From a bacterium CG10_46_32 (GTDB lineage: Bacteria > Patescibacteriota > Patescibacteriia > UBA2169), in assembly GCA_001889965.1 (NCBI GenBank), contig MOEI01000001.1, forward strand, positions 1-54,807: 54,807 nt of DNA, given 5' to 3'. Below are positions 50,842 to 54,807 of this stretch, piece after piece; the first letter of the stretch is position 1; every line of letters starts with the position of its first letter. The notes below the pieces were generated by a model. It did not search any database and was not told where the DNA came from. It worked only from the letters and a program-made list of their open reading frames with translations. Made by a program: the position numbers and the translations under genes.

Positions 50842-51399
50842 CTAAGCTTTTTTACCTACAATCATGGAAAGCCGGCCTCCTTGCTTGGAAAACGGCTGTT
50901 CAACGATGATACCTTCGCCAAGGCTTTTGGCAAACGCATCCATGTTCTTTTTTGCTTCTTCTACGTACCCTTTTTCACGGCCTTTTAAGACTACGTCGAT
51001 TTTAACTTTATTGCCTTGTGTTATAAATTTTTCAGCCTGGCTGCGCTTGATCGCAAGATCGTGTTCGCCGATTCGGAAAGAAATACGAACCGCTTTGACT
51101 TCCACTTTTTTCTGGCGAGCTTTTTGTTTGCTACGTGTTTTTTCCTGTTCGTACTGGAATTGTCCGAAATCTAAAATTTTACAAATAGGAGGCACTGCTT
51201 TTGGCTGGACTTCCACTAAATCAAGCTCTCGCTCGCGTGCGAGTGCAAGTGCTTTTTTAGTATCCATTTCCCCAAGCGATTTTTTGTTTTCATCAATTAC
51301 CATAACAACCGGCACGCGGATCCGCTCGTTTGCGCGGTAGAGGGGCGCTGCTTGGCGCGCTATGCGCTTTCGGTAAAATGATGGTGATCGTCTTTGCAT
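50842..51399 (-). CDS. infC: Translation initiation factor IF-3
   Basis: 185 residues. N-domain (YRANERIRVPVVMVIDENKKSLGEMDTKKALALARERELDLVEV), a lysine-rich linker helix, and a C-domain (RISFRIGEHDLAIKRSQAEKFI, VVLKGREKGYV). It starts with ATG here, not the rare AUU used for autoregulation in E. coli. A TATAAT lies at 51416 to 51411, 11 nt before the ATG, so the leader would be very short. Confidence 0.96.
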   Translation of the reverse strand: MQRRSPSFYRKRIARQAAPLYRANERIRVPVVMVIDENKKSLGEMDTKKALALARERELDLVEVQPKAVPPICKILDFGQFQYEQEKTRSKQKARQKKVEVKAVRISFRIGEHDLAIKRSQAEKFITQGNKVKIDVVLKGREKGYVEEAKKNMDAFAKSLGEGIIVEQPFSKQGGRLSMIVGKKA

Positions 51400-51410
51400 C
51401 TTGTTTGATT

Positions 51411-51416
51411 ATTATA
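51411..51416 (-). promoter_or_regulatory. Candidate -10 box for infC
   Basis: TATAAT on the minus strand, 11 nt before the infC ATG and about 30 nt after the tmRNA 3' end. A TTACGTACGTAA palindrome (51419-51430) overlaps the spacer. Confidence 0.5.
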
Positions 51417-51445
51417 ATTTACGTACGTAAGTAGTGAGCGGGTAA

Positions 51446-51842
51446 TGGTGGAGGTGGCGGGCTATTCTCCCGCGTGAAAATAAGGCAAAGCCATCAGTCT
51501 ACAATCATATCCTGTTTAATGGTTTCGCGGCACGCACTTAGAACAGGAAAAACATGCGTACCACTATCCTCATAGTCTTGGCCAAAGCGCGAGGCTCACT
51601 TTAGCTGCATCCTGAAGTATGACGCCAGGATCACCCCATTCAGGCCTAGGGTGCTGACGGCTGCAGTCTAAATTAGGCTACAACTGACGCAAAGCTCGGT
51701 GCGAACGCTTGCGCGATCGCGGCCTTTACTCTGCTTACAATGCTGTTTGCATTTGAATGGTGCTTGAGGTATTAACGTCACATCAAGCAGTGACGGATTG
51801 CAAAATGACAATGTTCGTATTTTTCGATGTATGAGCACCCCC
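51446..51842 (-). ncRNA. ssrA: tmRNA (SsrA)
   Basis: About 397 nt. 5' GGGGGTG (from 51842) pairs with 3' CACCTCC, followed by A and encoded CCA (51446-51448). A TCGA near nt 16 matches the conserved tmRNA D-region. The tag frame opens with the resume codon GCA at 51750 and ends with TAA at 51673-51675. It has 25 codons, starting Ala-Asn-Ser-Ile-Val and ending Ala-Ser-Val-Val-Ala, long and with basic residues in the first part (SRVKAA). The T-stem GCGGG / CCCGC is perfect, but its loop is AGAATAG rather than the usual TTCRANY. It lies between smpB and infC, and a two-hairpin element touches its 5' end. Confidence 0.92.
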
Positions 51843-51966
51843 TCGGCGTCAGCCGCGTGTTTCAGCTTCCGTATCCGGGCTACGCCCGAATACTCCAGCT
51901 TTCACAAGCGTCTTCCTTTCAATTTTGTGCTTAACTGAGCGGTAGCTCAGCCCAAGCACAAAATTG
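51843..51966 (-). repeat. Two-hairpin dispersed element, copy E, flush with tmRNA 5' end
   Basis: Minus-strand hairpin 1 (51920-51966) has perfect 13-bp arms CAATTTTGTGCTT / AAGCACAAAATTG, neck GGG / TT, inner CTGAGC / GCTCAG. The second part starts AAAGGAAGACGC, has CGGGC-GTA-GCCCG inside AGCT / AGCT, and ends GGCTGACGCCGA. The next base is G1 of the tmRNA. Same subtype as the tRNA-Arg copy. Confidence 0.82.
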
Positions 51967-51978
51967 TAAACATCCTCT

Positions 51979-52025
51979 CAAATTTTTCCTTAACTCTCGA
52001 ATACGAGAGCCCAAGAAAAAATTTG
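51979..52025 (-). repeat. Half copy (hairpin 1 only), copy F
   Basis: Arms CAAATTTTTTCTT / AAGGAAAAATTTG, neck GGG / TT, inner CTCTCG-TATT-CGAGAG. It is followed by AGAGGA as in copies C and D, then cut short by copy E. The two therefore look nested or stacked. Confidence 0.8.
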
Positions 52026-52048
52026 CAGAAGACAGTAGGACAATCATA

Positions 52049-52077
52049 AAAGTACCGCATTTAGGGGAAAATGTCAA
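52049..52077 (-). promoter_or_regulatory. Candidate tmRNA promoter
   Basis: Minus-strand TTGACA (52077 to 52072), 17-nt spacer, TACTTT (52054 to 52049). It overlaps the smpB stop codon. A transcript from here would carry copies F and E as a leader of about 200 nt before the mature tmRNA. Confidence 0.6.
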
Positions 52078-52532
52078 GATTTCAAGCGCCGGCCAATGTC
52101 CCGTTCAATATCACGCTTTTTAAGCTGTTCGCGCTTTTCATACTGTTTTTTACCACGGACCAACCCAAGTTCAACCTTAATAATACCTGATTTTGAATAG
52201 ATGGACAGTGGAACCAGGCTGAGGCGCTTTTCTTTAAGTTTTCCTATAAGACTGGTGATTTCTTTTTTGTTCATTAAGAGCACTCGTGGCCGCGTGGGGT
52301 CATAATTCATTTGTGCGCCTGCAGCTGGTTTGTAGGGCGAGATATGGGCTCCAGTAAGGCGCAAAAGGCCATTCGATGGGTTTAGGGACGCAAAAGACCC
52401 TAAAAGCTTTATTTGGCCGCTTTTTACTGATTTAACTTCTGGGCCTGTTAATTTCATGCCAGCTTCAAAAGTGTCCAATATTTCGTATTCTGCGAATACT
52501 TGCTTGTTTTTGGCAAGGAGTTTTCCATGCAT
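52074..52532 (-). CDS. smpB: SsrA-binding protein SmpB
   Basis: 152 residues. Typical SmpB: LAKNKQVFAEYEILDTFEAGMKLTGPEVKSVKSGQIKL, VLLMNKKEITSLIGKLKEKRLSLVPLSIYSKSGIIKVELGLVRGKKQYEKREQLKKRD. It carries tmRNA to stalled ribosomes, and its partner is encoded right downstream. The ATG lies 9 nt after a TATACT box, so the mRNA is probably leaderless. Confidence 0.97.
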   Translation of the reverse strand: MHGKLLAKNKQVFAEYEILDTFEAGMKLTGPEVKSVKSGQIKLLGSFASLNPSNGLLRLTGAHISPYKPAAGAQMNYDPTRPRVLLMNKKEITSLIGKLKEKRLSLVPLSIYSKSGIIKVELGLVRGKKQYEKREQLKKRDIERDIGRRLKS

Positions 52533-52541
52533 ATATACTCA

Positions 52542-52587
52542 AGTATAGCCCATATCATTGACATCTACAAAAGCAGTGCAGTACAAT
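52542..52587. promoter_or_regulatory. Divergent promoters between smpB and a membrane-protein gene
   Basis: Minus: TTGTAG (52570 to 52565), 17 nt, TATACT (52547 to 52542). Plus: TTGACA (52558-52563), 18 nt, TACAAT (52582-52587). The -35 boxes lie within 13 bp of each other, so the promoters may compete. Confidence 0.7.
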
Positions 52588-52629
52588 AAACTAATCAATA
52601 TTAGTTTTAATTAAGGAGGTAATTAATAT

Positions 52630-53115
52630 ATGTCAGAATCAACAGTACATGCGTCCGAGTCCGCGCGTCCGCAATCGAACACTTCAAAATTATCAATTGC
52701 ACGTTCTGCGCGAGGAGGATCATCGTTTGGAGTGTTTCTTTTAGTTATTGTGGTGGTGGCAGCTGGATTTTTTTGGATGAAGCAGACAAGTTTGAGTGGC
52801 TATAACGAAGCATGGCAGGCTGTGTTCCTTTCAAACGGCCAAGTCTACTTTGGCCAAGTTACCAAACAGAACAGAGTTGAGGTTGTGCTTAAAGAAATTT
52901 ACTACCTTCAAGTAACACGTCCGTTGCAGCAGACTGCAGAAGGCGAGCAGCAGGCAAATCCTCAGGGTGAGCTTTCGCTCGTTAAACTCGGTAATGAACT
53001 ACATGGCCCAACCGATGCCATGGTGATCAATCGCGACCAGGTATTGTTTGTAGAAGATCTAAAAGAAGATTCCAACGTGGCACAGGCTATTGCCAGCTAC
53101 AAAGCTGGCCAGTAA
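52630..53115 (+). CDS. Single-pass membrane protein, function unknown
   Basis: 161 residues with a Ser-rich cytoplasmic N-terminus (about 1-30), one transmembrane helix (about 33-50), then a globular tail (LSNGQVYFGQVTKQNRVEVVLKEIYYLQV, DAMVINRDQVLFVEDLKED). It has the strongest Shine-Dalgarno I noticed in the window, AAGGAGGT (52613-52620), 9 nt before the ATG. The protein type recurs in Patescibacteria but has no role I recognise. Next to an O-antigen-ligase-like gene. Confidence 0.78.
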   Translation: MSESTVHASESARPQSNTSKLSIARSARGGSSFGVFLLVIVVVAAGFFWMKQTSLSGYNEAWQAVFLSNGQVYFGQVTKQNRVEVVLKEIYYLQVTRPLQQTAEGEQQANPQGELSLVKLGNELHGPTDAMVINRDQVLFVEDLKEDSNVAQAIASYKAGQ

Positions 53116-53152
53116 TTCGTACGAGTTGCCCTTGCTGGCTGAAACGATTTTT

Positions 53153-54807
53153 ATGGCGCTTGATATTGCCAAACTAGGGAGAAAACCATACCAGAAGCTT
53201 GAGCAACCGGAGGTGCTATCTGCCTCCGGTGTTTATATTCGCCAACATGCTGGTAATTTTTTTGTGCGCGTATTAAACATACTCGTGGTGAGCGGCATAT
53301 TTTTTGTGCTTGCATGGGTTTGGGATTTTGGCGGTTTTGCCGGGTTTGGGAGATCTGTGGTATGGCTTGTGTTTTCTGGCGCACTGTTGGTTGTTTTTTC
53401 TTGGCGCCTGTTTTTTGGGCGCGAGTTTTTAAAAAAAATGTATGATGCGCGAGAGTACTGGGTTGTTGTTCGGCTTGCGCTCGTTGTGCTTGTTGTGTCT
53501 GGCATTGGATCGTTCAGCCAGCGCGGTGTTTTGGGCGCGCTTGGATTGAGCGCATCTGCTTCTGCGCTCTCCTGGCTTGGCGTAGTGTTTGGCGTAGTAT
53601 GGCTTGTTGCAATGTTGTACGGACGCGGCACTAGTGCCGCGTCCAAGCAGGTACTGGTGAGCTTATTTTTTGGGAGCACCGTATTAGCAGGATATATTCT
53701 ATACATGCTTTTGTTCGGCGGGGGATATGCTGCTCTTGGATGGGTAGAGGCCCAAGGTGTACTGCTGCTCTTAAGCATAGATACTTTTTTGATTGTTTCG
53801 TTTGCGATTTTTCAAAATCGAGCAATAAAGATTCTATGGAGTTTAGCTATTGCACTGCATGTATTCGTGCTTTTTGCGTGGGATATCGCAAGTGTATGGC
53901 TTGTGTTGATTGCTGGCATTTCGGCGCTTCTTTTTTTTCAAGTTATTTACAGCAAAAAGCTTTGGCAGCGTAATTTTATTTACCCTTTGCAGGTGTGGGC
54001 CATTGCGGCGTTGCTTTTAGTTGTTCCCATAAAGATATTCACTGGCGCAAGCGTTCCCCATGATTCTATTTTGTCGTATGCGGATTCTCGCGCAGTTGCT
54101 TGGAGCCAAGAATTTTTGTGGCTTGGTAATGGGTTAGGCAGTTCAAATGAGTATGCGATTTTTTCTGACACATCGTTTATTGATTTTGGATCTCTTGAAA
54201 CCGCACTTAGAGCATTGCCGGTGATAGGGAATGCGTATATTCAAATATATATTGAGACGGGCAGTGTTGGTCTGCTTTCGTGGCTATTATTTTTTGGCAT
54301 TGTTTGTTTGCTTGGTATTCGTTTTTGGCGCAACAATACACAAGCGTTTAAAGAAGGATCAATGTCCGAAGGGGCGTATCTTGGCGCTATCCTACTAATT
54401 ACCTATTGTTTGCTTTTGGTTGGGTTTTGGTTTTCCCCTTTTTCTTTTGTGCTGTATTGGTTCAGTATGGTGATTGTTGCATGTGCCATGGTGTTGTGGC
54501 ACACACGAAGATCTGAATCTGAATCTAGCGCCCACACTGTGCCGTATACAATAGGCCGAACACTGCTGCAGTCGCTCGGTGTAGTTATGCTGATTGTCAT
54601 GAGTATGTATGTCGGGCTTTTGGTTGTCTCTGCGCGCATGGTACGCGCTTCGCAAACCGCAAGCCAGCTTTCCAGCGAAATAGATGCCCGTGCGCGCGCA
54701 GATGGATGGCAGCGAGTTGTTTCGCTTTCTTCTTGGAATCCTTTCTATCGGCTTTCGGAAGCGCGCGCGTTTCTTGATCTTTTGGAAACTTCAATTTCAA
54801 TTGATGC
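53153..54807 (+). CDS. O-antigen ligase/polymerase-like membrane protein (partial at window end)
   Basis: An open frame of 551 codons running off the right edge. It has ten or more hydrophobic helices. The family signature loop near the C-terminal third reads VIGNAYIQIYIETGSVGLLSWLLFFGI, equivalent to the usual HNxYLQxLxExGxxGL of Wzy/WaaL-type enzymes but with the His replaced by Gly (IGN). Probably joins or polymerises surface glycans. ATG 53153 is the first ATG; the frame is open back to a TTG at 53126 and the residues there (LPLLAETIF) look coding, so the start may be earlier. Confidence 0.8.
   Translation, partial: MALDIAKLGRKPYQKLEQPEVLSASGVYIRQHAGNFFVRVLNILVVSGIFFVLAWVWDFGGFAGFGRSVVWLVFSGALLVVFSWRLFFGREFLKKMYDAREYWVVVRLALVVLVVSGIGSFSQRGVLGALGLSASASALSWLGVVFGVVWLVAMLYGRGTSAASKQVLVSLFFGSTVLAGYILYMLLFGGGYAALGWVEAQGVLLLLSIDTFLIVSFAIFQNRAIKILWSLAIALHVFVLFAWDIASVWLVLIAGISALLFFQVIYSKKLWQRNFIYPLQVWAIAALLLVVPIKIFTGASVPHDSILSYADSRAVAWSQEFLWLGNGLGSSNEYAIFSDTSFIDFGSLETALRALPVIGNAYIQIYIETGSVGLLSWLLFFGIVCLLGIRFWRNNTQAFKEGSMSEGAYLGAILLITYCLLLVGFWFSPFSFVLYWFSMVIVACAMVLWHTRRSESESSAHTVPYTIGRTLLQSLGVVMLIVMSMYVGLLVVSARMVRASQTASQLSSEIDARARADGWQRVVSLSSWNPFYRLSEARAFLDLLETSISID

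Noticed and set aside
53233-53778. Long minus-strand open frames across 53151-54800
   Set aside because: They are shadows of the plus-strand O-antigen-ligase-like frame, which has the membrane-helix pattern and the family loop. The minus frames are low-complexity Ser/Thr/Pro-rich.

Overview
The window looks like a chromosomal segment of a Candidate Phyla Radiation (Patescibacteria) bacterium, most likely a Parcubacteria-type lineage. This is inferred from gene content and style, not from a marker tree. The signs are tightly packed genes with 1-50 nt overlaps, a Gram-positive-like pilus/sortase surface repertoire, a type IV pilus operon with several small pseudopilins, split transketolase subunits in a short pentose-phosphate cluster, a GatC-GatA pair, and surface proteins with 'GIGTT-P' and 'GYxWSxNxGW' repeats. 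The genetic code is standard, since TGA is used as a stop.

Layout, left to right. 94-7.4 kb (minus): recG, tRNA-Arg(GCG), tRNA-Ser(GCU), a small membrane protein, comFC, a clpC-type disaggregase and a membrane-anchored protein. 7.4-15.2 kb (plus): four secreted surface proteins, two of them recent paralogs, followed by a type I signal peptidase. 15.3-28.5 kb (plus): a type IV pilus locus (pilM, N, O, a small membrane protein, pilB, a CheY-like receiver, a pilT-like ATPase, pilC, three major-pilin-like genes, pilD, and four minor pseudopilin genes). 28.7-40.7 kb (plus): ligA, gatC, gatA, a DsbA-like thioredoxin, an EamA transporter, a lone riboflavin-kinase domain, rpiB, rpe, tktN, tktC, fba, a 2-hydroxyacid dehydrogenase and lgt. 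40.7-44.1 kb (minus): an msrB-like fragment, a RelE/RHH toxin-antitoxin pair, an S66 peptidase, a ferric-reductase-like flavoprotein and a YdeI-like protein. 44.1-50.2 kb: tRNA-Ser(UGA), a small PD-(D/E)XK-like protein, tRNA-Asp, two DUF3494 (ice-binding-like) proteins with sortase-type tails (the first frameshifted), a sortase and a DUF4349 protein. 50.2-52.5 kb (minus): rplT, rpmI, infC, tmRNA and smpB. 52.6-54.8 kb (plus): a small membrane protein and an O-antigen-ligase-like protein cut by the window edge.

The most unusual content is non-coding. Five copies plus one half copy of a ~120-bp two-hairpin element are present at 2285, 2493, 3283, 18641, 51843 and 51979. Their stems differ between copies but stay complementary. 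Three copies end exactly at the mature 5' end of a tRNA or the tmRNA, and one ends at a start codon inside the pilus operon. A second palindromic repeat (1086-1216) lies in frame inside recG and adds about 45 residues. The tmRNA encodes a 25-codon tag and has an unusual T-loop. Several promoters carry an extended -10 box (TGNTATAMT), and several genes appear to be transcribed without a leader.

Limits: no homology search or folding was run. Family calls come from recognised motifs. Structure claims come from hand-checked complementarity. Bases 1-93 contain no feature I can support.
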